From contig OY970201.1 of NCBI GenBank assembly GCA_963708245.1, positions 2,666,001 to 2,730,000 on the forward strand: a stretch of 64,000 bases of DNA, in the 5' to 3' direction. The notes below the pieces were generated by a model that searched no databases, was not told where the DNA came from, and was given only the letters and a program-made list of their open reading frames with translations. Shown here piece after piece: positions 26,201-34,694 of this stretch (positions within the stretch are counted from its first letter, which is position 1; each line of letters starts with the position of its first letter). Made by a program: the position numbers and the translations under genes. The stretch comes from CAVYXK01 sp963708245 (GTDB lineage: Bacteria; Pseudomonadota; Alphaproteobacteria; Acetobacterales; Acetobacteraceae).

Positions 26201-26730
26201 TTCGAGTCCTGGGTCGTGTAGCGTCCCGCCGTGTCGATCAGCACAGCTTCCTCGGTGAACCACCATTCGCACAGGCGCGTGCCACCGACGCCCGACAACG
26301 CGCCTTTGCCCATCTCGGCGGCCAGAGGGAAGTGCAGGCCGGCGTTCAGAAGTGCAGTCGTCTTGCCGGCGCCCGGCGGCCCGATGATCGCGTACCACGG
26401 TTGTTCGTAGAGATAGCCGCGCGACCTGCAACTCCGCTTGAGCAATCGCAGAGCCGTGGTCAGCTTTTCGCGCAGCGCCGCTGCCTCCTCCACCGCACTC
26501 GCGGTGAGGCCAGAGGCCAGGGCCGCATCGCGCCCGCGTTGCCGCAGCTCCAGCAGCAGATTGGCGACAGCCCAGAAGAGCAAAATGACGAAGACCAGCG
26601 CGAGTCGAATCGGCCAATCTTGCAGGCTGGGCAGCAGCGGTCCGAACACCCATACCAGGCCCGCAAGCAGGGCCGTGCCGAGAAGGCTGATGGACCAGCG
26701 TGACATGAGCATGCCGAGAAAAGCGTTCAT
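23215..26730 (-). CDS. tssM: Type VI secretion system membrane subunit TssM (IcmF)
   Basis: The 1,171-aa protein is full length for TssM. Two N-terminal transmembrane helices (LLGTALLAGLVWVFGPLL and LALVFVILLFWAVANLLL) precede the cytoplasmic NTPase with Walker A GPPGAGKTT at residues 117-125. A third helix near residue 440 (AGAAIVVLAAGALLW) leads to the large periplasmic part. The C-terminal domain includes FDIMPVSVDRTTKQATLDLD and WSMFRLFGRAKL. TssM spans the inner membrane and periplasm, bridging TssL and the TssJ lipoprotein. It follows tssL by 6 bp. No other core T6SS gene (tssA-C, E-K) is in the window. Confidence 0.93.
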   Translation of the reverse strand: MNAFLGMLMSRWSISLLGTALLAGLVWVFGPLLPSLQDWPIRLALVFVILLFWAVANLLLELRQRGRDAALASGLTASAVEEAAALREKLTTALRLLKRSCRSRGYLYEQPWYAIIGPPGAGKTTALLNAGLHFPLAAEMGKGALSGVGGTRLCEWWFTEEAVLIDTAGRYTTQDSNEAVDRAGWTAFLDLLHRTRPRQPLNGVIVAIALSDVARAPAAERQAHARAIRQRIREMEARLGVRMPVYAVFTKADLIAGFTEFFDDLDEAQRAQVWGTTFALAADAGGSVAGFAAEFHALVDRLNLRLFQRLQAEQNLDRRSLIAMFPGQVASLEQLLVGFLQAAFGGSPEDPALLLRGAYLTSGTQEGTPIDRLLGTMARSFGLDQRSVPSLRPGQGRSFFLSKLLREVIFGEAMLVARNPVAERRRAVVRAVGFAGAAIVVLAAGALLWRIQGIERRQIDAADAALKHYEQAAGQLKLDPVADADLPRLLPWLDQARALSESLDKSAAAPPPWWKLGLSQEAKLAAAAHEVYRHALERALLPRLVWRLEAQLRGNMNQPEFLYEATRVYLMLGGAGPLDRDLVDEWMKLDWQGSYPGDELAPTREALLRHLDALLAEPLPPVSLDGDLVVQARRAFSDVSLAQRAYSRIGPSAAAQQLPPWRPSDALGAAGVDLFVRASGKSLSEGVPGFFTVDGFYKVLLPSLDAAARSVVSESWVLGRRVEFDPNGPQMQALRQQIIALYEDDYARVWDAMLTDLNFVQMRSLPRAAQDLYIVASPESPMRALLVAIGRQLRLSVPPSGSAAATPAPKPAALPSVDTAAEQLQAVLGKAPPTEPVSSAPGHEIDQRYQALLSFIGDGPGAPIDQMLKSLIDTQQLMAKLAAAPIGSSPPALAAGDNPVVALQAEAARLPQPVSRWLASIAASSAALVGGNPRGQVAAVFNAPDGPAAVCSVSIKSDYPFARDSTNDMSLADFSQLFAPGGLIDGFMNTLLRPYVDMSGTVWRPQAADGVPAPVSPADLAQFQRAANIRDAFFAAGATTPSIRFDIMPVSVDRTTKQATLDLDGTVITASHSPPRPIEITWPGSAQTSTARLAFDPPPPGQSGILQDSGPWSMFRLFGRAKLRPTASADRYTLMFQMGDRQVTFEIRVDAKNDPFSPGLLQDFRCPGVSG

Positions 26731-26736
26731 GCCCGC

Positions 26737-28143
26737 CTAATCCTGGCGATGCAGCACGATCTCAATACGGCGGTTCTGCTCGCGCCCCTCTGCTGTGGCG
26801 TTGGATGCAATGGGATCTGCATCGGCCCGGCCTTCCGAACTGAGGCGTGCCGAATTGCCGAGCGCGCGGGCAATCACGGCGCTTGCCGCCTGCGCACGTG
26901 CACTGGAAAGCTGGAAGTTGGACGGGAACTGCACTGTGCGGATCGGTTGGTCGTCCGTATAGCCGATCACCTGAACCTGTCCCGGTTCGTTCTTGAGCGC
27001 CGTACCGATCCGCTCAAGGACGGCCACCAAACCCGGCTGCGGCACAGTACTACCGGACGCGAAGCCATTGCGGTTGCTGACTCGTATGACCGGTGTCGAG
27101 GTGGTCCCGACGATGCTGACGACGCCGTTGTCGATGTCGGGCTGGAGGGAGGCCCGGAGCCGGTCAAGGATGCTGGGCTCAAGCGGGGCCGGCGGCTGCG
27201 GAGGCGGCTGCACCACCACGGCACGTGAGATTTGTGGCATGTGTGCGGGTGCAGCCGCCAGCATGCGCGCATACTGATCGTCGGACGCGGCATTCAGTGC
27301 GGTCGACACCCATACGAACAGCCCGCCACACACGGCAAGCGCCGCTGCATAGACCACCCACACCGGAAGCCCACCCCGCGACCGGGTGTACGGGGCGGCA
27401 ACACCTTTCCAACACGGCGACAGTTCCGGCCCGAGGCTCTGCGGCCCGACAATGAGTGCGCAGGTCTCCGCTCGGAGCCGGTCGAGTTCCTTGGAGCCTG
27501 ATGGTGCGTTCCGGTACCGTCCCATGACACCGAGTGACAGGCAAAGATACATGATCTCGATCACCGGCATGAATTTCGCCGGCGTCTGCCGCAGCCGTGC
27601 CAAAAGCTCGAAGAACTTGCCGCCCTCGCTTGCGTCCTGATGAAAGGCCAAGGCTAACGGACGTTTCGCCCAGTCGCTTGCTGCCCCCCACGGCGTGTTC
27701 AGCACCACCTCATCAATGCTGACGCAGAGTGCATAATGAGTGGAGCGCACCTGTTCGGTCGGCACGTCTGCGTCACGTACGCGCTGCTCGAAGCTCCGCA
27801 GCGCACGCGCGGTGCGCTCGTACAGATCGGAGGGATCGGGCCGATGTGCCGTGTTCCGCAACCGCGCCAGCAACTGCAGCAATGGCATTGCGGCCGCAGC
27901 CATCGGGCTGCCCGATGGTGTACGAAAGGGCAGGCTGGGGAGCGGGTGATCCGGAGGCGCGGTCGCCACTGTTCTGGGCGGAACCCGTGCAACGGCAGGC
28001 GGCGGCGCGGTCGATGTGGGGAGCGGCCGCGGTACTCTAACTGCACCAGGTTGTAGCGGCGCCGGAGCCGAGCGCCCGCCCGGCCGTGGCCGGATCACCG
28101 TGCGTTCTGCGTCCCCAGGTTCGGCGAAAGGATCGTCACTCAT
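26737..28143 (-). CDS. tssL: Type VI secretion system protein TssL with OmpA-like C-terminus
   Basis: The 468-aa protein has a Pro-rich N-terminal tail (~70 residues). Next comes the DotU domain (LLQLLARLRNTAHRPDPSDL, ALCVSIDEVVLNTPWGAASD, FFELLARLRQTP, MYLCLSLGVMGRYR), then one transmembrane segment near residue 270 (VWVVYAAALAVCGGLFVWVS). The C-terminal peptidoglycan-binding OmpA domain reads VQVIGYTDDQPIRTVQFPSN, LSSARAQAASAVI and GREQNRRIEIVL. This extended TssL anchors the TssJLM complex to the cell wall. It lies between a peptidoglycan hydrolase gene and tssM in one minus-strand unit. Confidence 0.93.
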   Translation of the reverse strand: MSDDPFAEPGDAERTVIRPRPGGRSAPAPLQPGAVRVPRPLPTSTAPPPAVARVPPRTVATAPPDHPLPSLPFRTPSGSPMAAAAMPLLQLLARLRNTAHRPDPSDLYERTARALRSFEQRVRDADVPTEQVRSTHYALCVSIDEVVLNTPWGAASDWAKRPLALAFHQDASEGGKFFELLARLRQTPAKFMPVIEIMYLCLSLGVMGRYRNAPSGSKELDRLRAETCALIVGPQSLGPELSPCWKGVAAPYTRSRGGLPVWVVYAAALAVCGGLFVWVSTALNAASDDQYARMLAAAPAHMPQISRAVVVQPPPQPPAPLEPSILDRLRASLQPDIDNGVVSIVGTTSTPVIRVSNRNGFASGSTVPQPGLVAVLERIGTALKNEPGQVQVIGYTDDQPIRTVQFPSNFQLSSARAQAASAVIARALGNSARLSSEGRADADPIASNATAEGREQNRRIEIVLHRQD

Positions 28144-28230
28144 CCATCACCTGCGTATTCCGGAACCGTAGGGGGGTGGCTCGGCAGGTCTGCGTCGTGA
28201 CTGGTATAGCGACCTGTTCCCCACTCGCGT

Positions 28231-29007
28231 TCACCGCCCATACTTTTCAAGATTAAAGTTTTGCATGACCCATTTCAGCTTCATCCCATAGTCCGGATCG
28301 GTGGCGTACACGCCGGTCAGTGCGTCCGCGAAGGCGTCCGGATTCTGCTTCTGCTGCATCGCGTCGCTGTAGCTAGGGCTGGTCGCAAGCAGGCGACCAT
28401 GCTCGTCAAACGCTGCGGCGATGCTTGGAAACGCGCGGAATTTGGCAGCAACAGTGATCGTCTCGCCGTTGACCACCTCGTCGGTCTGGCTTTCCACCGC
28501 TGGCTGGTTTGCGACGGCCTTGATGCCGAAAGGATTGTTGCTCCCGGGCGGCATCGCGGCGCCCCAGGCGCTCTCGACTACCCATTGCGCCAAGGTGACC
28601 GCGGCGGGCACGCTCCAGTGCGTCTGCAATTCCTCCGCTGCCTCGATCACCAACGGAGGAAGTACGCCATAGTGCCCGATAGCCGCAGGTATCTGCGCCT
28701 CGACCAGAGGGTGGGCGGCCAACGAATAATACGTCGTGCTCCCCGGATCAACCCGGCCGGTCGGCGGGTTCATGCCCATGATGGCCGCCTGGTAGTTTTC
28801 GATCGCAAGCGTGGTTCCCACGTCTTCGATGCCTGTCACGGGGATCGGTGCGTGCGGCTTGGGCAGCCGATCGTTCAGTAACGACTGCACAACGAATACG
28901 TCGCCCGGAGCGTTCACGCCTCCGCGTCCGACCGATGTGAAGATCGGGGGCGCAACCCGCCCCATTTCGTCTGTGCTCAGGATTGTCGGAGAGGGGACCA
29001 GGGCCAT
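28231..29007 (-). CDS. Glucosaminidase-domain peptidoglycan hydrolase, T6SS-linked
   Basis: The protein has about 258 aa from ATG 29007. Residues ~20-85 look like a peptidoglycan-binding repeat (DVFVVQSLLNDRLPKPHAPI, YQAAIMGMNPPTGRVDPG). The C-terminal part is a FlgJ/glucosaminidase-type domain with VTLAQWVVESAWG (likely catalytic Glu), NNPFGIKA, KFRAFPSIAAAFDEHGRLL and GVYATDPDYGMKLKWVM. It precedes tssL by 87 bp. It could locally open the wall for assembly of the T6SS or be an effector. ATGs at 29085 and 29121 (the latter with AGGGAT) are possible starts; no signal peptide is clear with any of them. Confidence 0.75.
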   Translation of the reverse strand: MALVPSPTILSTDEMGRVAPPIFTSVGRGGVNAPGDVFVVQSLLNDRLPKPHAPIPVTGIEDVGTTLAIENYQAAIMGMNPPTGRVDPGSTTYYSLAAHPLVEAQIPAAIGHYGVLPPLVIEAAEELQTHWSVPAAVTLAQWVVESAWGAAMPPGSNNPFGIKAVANQPAVESQTDEVVNGETITVAAKFRAFPSIAAAFDEHGRLLATSPSYSDAMQQKQNPDAFADALTGVYATDPDYGMKLKWVMQNFNLEKYGR

Positions 29008-29194
29008 AGCGCGCCCAGCCTGCCGTCGCGGCCGGCCCGGCGCAATAAGCAACTCGATCCCCCCACGAATCCTGCCGTCGCCCATTGAGCCGAATGGCGG
29101 CGGCAAGGACCGTGTCTCCATGAATCCCTGGACAGCTCCGCGCGCCCTCTCCATACCAACCGCACTTCGATCACCGCACATGGGGGAGCTTCGC

Positions 29195-30403
29195 ATGCGT
29201 ACGATCATGGCATTTATTGGCGCCGCCGTCGCGACGTTGTGGCTTGGCCAGGCGCTGGCCCAGACCGATCAGGGTCCGGTCAAGGTCGGCGTGCTGACCG
29301 ACATGTCCTCGCTCTACTCCGACATCGGCGGCAAGGGCTCGGTCGAGGCGGCGCGGATGGCGATCGATGATTTCGGCGGCAAGCTGCTCGGCAAGCCGAT
29401 CGAGCTGATCTCCGCCGACCATCAGAACAAGCCGGATGTCGGCGCCAGCATCGCCCGCAAATGGTACCAGGACAACGGGGTCGATGTGATCGTCGATGTG
29501 CCTACGTCCTCGGTTGCGCTCGCGGTGGAAGGCGTCTCGCGAGACATGCATAAGCTGGTGTTCTTCAGCGGCGCGGGCAGTTCCGACATCACCGGCACCA
29601 ACTGTTCCCCCTACGCCGCGCACTGGACGTACGACACCTACGCGCTGGCACACAGCACCGGCTCGGCGATCGTGCAGCAGGGCGGCAAGAGCTGGTTCTT
29701 CCTGACCGCCGACTATGCGTTCGGGCACGCGTTGGAGCGCGACACCGCGACGGTGGTGGAAGCGAGCGGCGGCAAGGTGCTGGGCCAGGCGCTGGTCCCG
29801 CTGAACACGGCCGATTTCTCCAACTACCTGCTGCAGGCGCAGTCCTCCGGCGCCCAGATCGTCGGCCTCGCCAATGCCGGCGCGGACACCACCAACTCGA
29901 TCAAGCAGGCGGCCGAATTCGGCCTGACCAGCCACGGCCAGAAACTTGCCGGCCTTTTGGTGTTCATCACCGACGTGAACGCGCTCGGTCTGGCGACGGC
30001 GCAGGGGTTGGAGCTGACATCGGCATTCTACTGGGACCAGACCGATGCGACACGAGCCTGGTCGAAGCGCTTCTTCGCGCAAATCCATCACATGCCGACC
30101 ATGAGTTAGGCCGGAGTCGCCAGCTCGCTCAAGCACTATTTCGAAGCGGTGCAGGCGCTGGGCAGCAATGACCCGGACAAGGTGATGGCGAAGATGCGGG
30201 AAACCCCAATCAACGACTTCATGACGCATGACGGCACGTTGCGGATCGACGGGCGGGTGCTGCGCGACCTGTATCTGTTCGAGGTGAAGTCGCCAGCCGA
30301 ATCGAAGGCGCCGTGGGACTACTACAAGCAGCTCCGCACCATTCCGGCCTCGCAGGCGTTTCGCCCGCTGGATCAGGGCGGCTGTAAGCTGGTCAAGCAA
30401 TAG
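29195..30403 (+). pseudogene. Branched-chain amino acid ABC transporter substrate-binding protein with an amber codon
   Basis: The ATG has GGGGAG 6 nt upstream and a signal peptide follows (MAFIGAAVATLWLGQALAQ). The periplasmic binding domain (LivK/Peripla_BP_6) shows VKVGVLTDMSSLYSDIGGKG, EAARMAIDDFGGKLLGKPIE, VDVIVDVPTSSVALAV and FFLTADYAFGHALERD. After HHMPTMS the frame meets TAG (30107-30109), where the family usually has Gln, then continues in the same frame to 30403 (AGVASSLKHYFEAVQALGSN ... KLVKQ). A CAG-to-TAG change explains this. The stop removes about 97 C-terminal residues, so the product is probably non-functional unless the codon is an assembly error. Confidence 0.88.
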
Positions 30404-30509
30404 GCCGCGCGCGGTGGAGCCGCGGCGCTTGCCCCGGCTCCGTCACGTCTGTGGTCAACCCGTTTCTGGGCACAGAGAGTCAGGCTGCGGCCTCGGTCAA
30501 TTCGCGCAT

Positions 30510-30763
30510 CTGAATGGTCGGCAATCGCATAGACCTCATCGACGTATTTGGCGAAGAACTCCCAGGTCATCGTGTATTTCTCGCCCCACGAGATCACCGT
30601 AGCGCCGTTGGCGTTGTAGTCCGGCAACGCCACGGCGTGGCCGCCGATGATAGGCGGGCGGATTGGACGGATCGGCGGTCCAGACAGACGGCGGCCCGCC
30701 GCCCGGCGGCATGATGTTCTGCGGCACGTTGAAGCCGATATAGGCGACGCCGCAATTCGCGAT
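30510..30763 (-). pseudogene. Remnant of a papain-like/C1-type small protein, frameshifted
   Basis: Two overlapping minus-strand frames together give NCGVAYIGFNVPQNIMPPGG, WTADPSNPPAY, then after a one-base shift near 30650 IGGHAVALPDYNANGATVIS and WGEKYTMTWEFFAKYVDEVY. The GGHAV and SWG...W motifs resemble the C-terminal half of papain-like hypotheticals found in alphaproteobacterial and phage genomes. The N-terminal half, including the expected cysteine, is missing. The rest of 30404-31003 shows no gene. Confidence 0.5.
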
Positions 30764-31003
30764 AGTTCTTCGGGTTTTGTGCGCGGTTGCCTCCTCCGGC
30801 GCTGCGACTTCTGTCGCAGCGTCTTCGTTCAGATGGCGGTCAACCAAGAGCCCTGGCCAAACGGTCGCAGACCGCCGGCGCATGTGGTTTCTTTTCCGTC
30901 CAATTAGCCGATCGAATGCACGAAGGCAAAGACAATCGTGTGCTGCATCGGACTCTTACCGCTCCGGTTGACCTCGCTGTGCCCGATCCATAGCTTCCCG
31001 CCA

Positions 31004-32594
31004 ATGTCCGCCGCACCGCGTCACGACACGCAGTCAATTCCCCGGGCCTGGCCGTTCGAGGAAGCAGCCAAGCTGGCAGAGCGCCTGGCGGTATCCAACA
31101 AGCCGATAGCGCTGTTCGAGACCGGCTACGGCCCCTCCGGCCTGCCGCATATCGGCACATTCGGCGAGGTCGCGCGCACTTCCTGGGTGCGCCACGCCTT
31201 CACCGAGCTGACCGGAAGGCCGTCCCGGCTGATCGCCTTCAGCGACGACATGGACGGGCTCCGCCGGGTGCCCGATAACGTGCCCAACCGCGACATGCTG
31301 GCCGAGCACATCGGCAAGCCACTGACCCGCGTACCCGACCCGTTCGGCACACATCCAAGCTTCGGCGCCCACAACAACGCGCGGCTCCGAGCGTTCCTCA
31401 ATTCCTTCGGTTTCGATTACGAGTTCGCCTCCTCCAGCGAATATTATGGCACCGGGCGGTTCGATGCCGCGTTGCTGCGCGTGCTCGAATGCTACGACGA
31501 GGTGATAGCGGTGATCCTGCCGACGCTCGGACCGGAGCGACGCGCCACCTACGCACCGATCCTGCCGATTCACCCGCGCAGTGGCCGGGTGATGCAGGTG
31601 CCGTTGCTGCACCGCGATCCCTCCGGCGGCACGGTTGAATGGAGCGATCCCGCTACCGGTGAGACCTTCGAGACCTCGGTAAAGGGCGGCGGCTGCAAGC
31701 TGCAATGGAAGGCCGATTGGGCGATGCGCTGGTTCGCGCTCGGGGTCGATTACGAAATGTCCGGCAAGGACTTGATCGAACTCGGTGCGCCTGTCCGGAC
31801 AAATCTGCCGCATCCTGGGCGCGCCGCCACCAGAAGGTTTCACCTATGAGCTGTTCCTGGACGAGCACGCGCAGCGGATCAGCAAGTCAAAGGGCAACGG
31901 TCTGCCGGTTGAGGAGTGGCTGCGCTATGCTCCCCCGGAATCGCTCGCGCAGTTTATGTACAACCAGCCGCAGCGCGCCAAGCGGCTCTATTTCGACGTG
32001 ATCCCGCGCGCCACGGACGAGTATCTGGCCAATGCTGCCCGGCTGCCGACGCAGTCGGCCGAGGAGCAGCGCACCAACCCGGCTTGGTACATCCACGCCG
32101 GCCGGCTGCCGAACCACGGCGGCAGCCCAGTATCGTTTACCATGCTGCTGCAGCTTGCCGCGGTGGTGAATGCCGAAACCCCTGAGATGCTGTGGGGATT
32201 CATCCGCCGCTACGCCCCGGACGCCTCGCCCGAGACAAAGCCATTCCTCGACAGCCTGGTACGCCACGCCATCGCCTATTACCACGATTTCGTACTGCCG
32301 GCGAAACACTATCGCCCGCCCACTGCGATCGAACGGGCGGCACTTGCCGACCTTGCCGAGACGTTGCGCGGAATGGATCCTGGTGCGGATGCGGAAGCAA
32401 TCCAGAACGTCGTTTACGAGATCGGCAAGCGCCATCCCTTCGCGGCGCTGCGCGACTGGTTCGGCTGCCTCTATCAGGTGCTGCTCGGTCAGCCCGAAGG
32501 TCCGCGCTTCGGGGGCTTCGTGGCGCTGTACGGGATCGCCGAGACCATCGCGCTGATCGAGGCGGCGCTCACCCGGCCCGCCAACGCGGCATGA
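31004..32594 (+). pseudogene. lysK: Class I lysyl-tRNA synthetase with a one-base frameshift
   Basis: The first frame (31004-31849) has the HIGH-like motif GLPHIGTFGEVARTSWVRHA and KADWAMRWFALGVDYEMSGK. After GKDLIE it diverges. The family sequence VRLSGQICRILG resumes one base out of frame and continues with EGFTYELFLDEHAQRISKSK (KMSKS loop) to 32594. The text GATCGAACTCGG at 31775-31786 would read correctly as GATCGACTCGG, so one extra A at 31779/31780 accounts for it. Class I LysRS charges tRNA-Lys and is typical of alphaproteobacteria. If the lesion is real, another LysRS must exist elsewhere. The stop overlaps the mprF-like start. Confidence 0.87.
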
Positions 32595-34681
32595 CAAGCA
32601 AAAAGGCCAGGGGGGAACTCACCCTCGGCCTTCCCCGCATGGTGCGCCATCTTCCGGCGCTGCTCGGCGTGGCGCTGCTGTTCGGCGCGATCTACGCTGT
32701 GCAAAAGGAATTCCGGCATCTTAGGCTGGAGGACATCGGTCGTGCGGTGAATGCCATCACGCCGCGGGCGCTCGCCCTCGGCTTCCTGTTCACCGTTCTC
32801 TCGTACGGCGTGTTGACCATCTACGATCGGCTGGCGACGATCTATGTCGGGCACAGGGTAGCGTATTCTCGCGCGGCGTTCGCTTCCTTCTGCGCCTATG
32901 CGCTGTCGCACAACCTGGGCTTCGGCGCGGTGTCCGGCGCCGCGGTACGGTACCGGCTGTATGGCCATTGGGGCCTCACGCCGCTGCAGATCGCCAAGAT
33001 CGTGGCGTTCTGCGGACTCACTTTCAGTTTAGGCGGCCTGCTGATCGGCGGGGCTGTTTTGCTGATCGAACCGTGGGCAATCCCGTTCTTCGGCCAGCAC
33101 CTGCCCCGCCCGGCGTTGCAGGCTGTGGGCGCGCTGTTATGGGGGGTCGTCGCCGGCTATGTGGTCGTCGCGCACCTGTTCCGTCGGGTGCGGCTGTTCG
33201 GCCGTAGTGCAGAACTGCCAGGCGGGCGGATGGCGGTGGCGCAGGTCCTGCTCGCCACGTCAGATGTGGCGATCAGCGCGACGATCTTCTGGATGCTGCT
33301 GCCGCGCGCGCCGGGGCTGAATTGGCCGATTTTTCTCGGCGTTTATGTCACCTCTTTCACGGCTGGACTGGTCGCAAGCGTTCCGGGTGGCCTCGGCGTG
33401 TTCGACAGTGCCGTGCTGTTCGGCCTGGCGCCGTTCCTGCCCGCGCCGCGGATCGTCGCCGCGATCGTGGTGTTCCGCCTCTATTACTACGTGATCCCGT
33501 TATTCCTCGCCGGCTCTCTGTTCGCGGCGAACGAGGTGCTGCTACGCGGCGGAACGATGCTGGGCCGGCTCGCCCGACTGAGCGGGCTCTCAGCCGTGGG
33601 GCGGTGGAGCGAGCCCGAGTTCGCGGTCGCAGCCTCCACCGGCGCGGTGGCGCTCTCCGGCGTGCTGCTACTGGGTATTGGGCTCTTATCCGCGCGCCAG
33701 CCTGATCTGTCCTGGGCCGATCCAGATTTGGCCCAGGTCGCCAGCCGCGCCGGGCAGTTCATCCCGTCCCTGATTGGTGCCGGCCTGATGGTTCTGGGCA
33801 TCGGGCTGATCCACCGTGTGGCTCTGGCTTGGTGGCTCACCATTCTTCTGTTGCTTGCCGGCGCCATATTCATCGTGGTGGAGGGTGAGCGAGGGTGGGT
33901 CGCCGGCGTGCTGGTGCTGTCGGCGGTGCTGCTCGCGCCGTTCCGCAGCCGGTTCTACCGCCATGCCCGGCTGCTCAGCGGGCCGTTGGAGCCTCCCACC
34001 GCCGTGTCGCTACTGGCGCTGACTGTGTGCGTGCTGGCCCTGGCCGGGTTCCGCCAGCGAGTGCACGGGGTGCCGAACAATGCCTGGTGGGAGGTGGTGC
34101 TGTCGAACGCCTTCCCCTGGAGCCTGCGGGCCAGCGTGGCGCTGACCGTGGCGCTAGCGCTGGTCGCGGTGTGGTTCCTGGTGCGGCCCGGCCGTGTCTC
34201 GTGGCGGCCATGGGACGCCGAGGTGCAGATACGGCTCGCAGGACTTGGCGCCGTGCCGCGGGCCGGCGCCGAGGGGGTCGTGTGGGGCGAGGCCGAGCAG
34301 GCGGCCATCCCATTCCGCCGTGTCGGGCGGGTGTTGCTGGCACTCGGCGACCCGGCCGGGCCCGAGGCCGACAGGGTGTCGGCGATCTGGCGGCTGCACG
34401 ACCTCGCCCGCCAGGAGGGAATGGACCCGGCGGTCTGGCGCGCTGGAGCAGGACTGTTGAAGGTGTACGGCGATCTCGGGCTGGCGGCACTGCCCCTCGG
34501 CCCTGACGGCCTGCCGCTTCCGGAATCGCCAAACGTTACCTCGCCGGCGTCCGAGTACCTCGTCTGCGTTGCCGAGCGCGACCTAGACACGCTGCTGCCG
34601 TTGCTGCCGCATCTGACAAGAGCAAACTGCTCCCCCTCCCCTTGCGGGAGGGGGGTGGGCGGATGGGGCCCCGAGATATAG
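32591..34681 (+). CDS. mprF: MprF/LpiA-like lysyl-phosphatidylglycerol flippase with short synthase part
   Basis: The 696-aa membrane protein starts in ATGA overlap with lysK. The N-terminal flippase domain contains YALSHNLGFGAVSGAAVRYR, VTSFTAGLVASVPGGLGVFD and FRLYYYVIPLFLAGSLF, and is followed by about six more helices. The cytoplasmic end (IPFRRVGRVLLALGDPAGPE, AIWRLHDLARQEGMDPAVW) matches the start of the DUF2156 synthase domain. The rest of that domain is absent. The last residues (NCSPSPCGRGVGG) are translated from a palindromic repeat. Full MprF/LpiA proteins have roughly 860 residues. It may flip but not make aminoacylated lipid, or the 3' end was replaced. Confidence 0.82.
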   Translation: MTSKKARGELTLGLPRMVRHLPALLGVALLFGAIYAVQKEFRHLRLEDIGRAVNAITPRALALGFLFTVLSYGVLTIYDRLATIYVGHRVAYSRAAFASFCAYALSHNLGFGAVSGAAVRYRLYGHWGLTPLQIAKIVAFCGLTFSLGGLLIGGAVLLIEPWAIPFFGQHLPRPALQAVGALLWGVVAGYVVVAHLFRRVRLFGRSAELPGGRMAVAQVLLATSDVAISATIFWMLLPRAPGLNWPIFLGVYVTSFTAGLVASVPGGLGVFDSAVLFGLAPFLPAPRIVAAIVVFRLYYYVIPLFLAGSLFAANEVLLRGGTMLGRLARLSGLSAVGRWSEPEFAVAASTGAVALSGVLLLGIGLLSARQPDLSWADPDLAQVASRAGQFIPSLIGAGLMVLGIGLIHRVALAWWLTILLLLAGAIFIVVEGERGWVAGVLVLSAVLLAPFRSRFYRHARLLSGPLEPPTAVSLLALTVCVLALAGFRQRVHGVPNNAWWEVVLSNAFPWSLRASVALTVALALVAVWFLVRPGRVSWRPWDAEVQIRLAGLGAVPRAGAEGVVWGEAEQAAIPFRRVGRVLLALGDPAGPEADRVSAIWRLHDLARQEGMDPAVWRAGAGLLKVYGDLGLAALPLGPDGLPLPESPNVTSPASEYLVCVAERDLDTLLPLLPHLTRANCSPSPCGRGVGGWGPEI
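34632..34654. repeat. Palindromic GC-rich repeat at the mprF 3' end
   Basis: CCCCCTCCC and GGGAGGGGG (9-bp arms, 5-nt loop CTTGC) belong to the same CCCTCCC...GCAAGGGGA-style dispersed element as the large hairpin at 42861-42960. The repeat lies inside the last codons of the mprF-like ORF and replaces conserved sequence there. Confidence 0.6.
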
Positions 34682-34694
34682 TGCGCCGCCCGCC

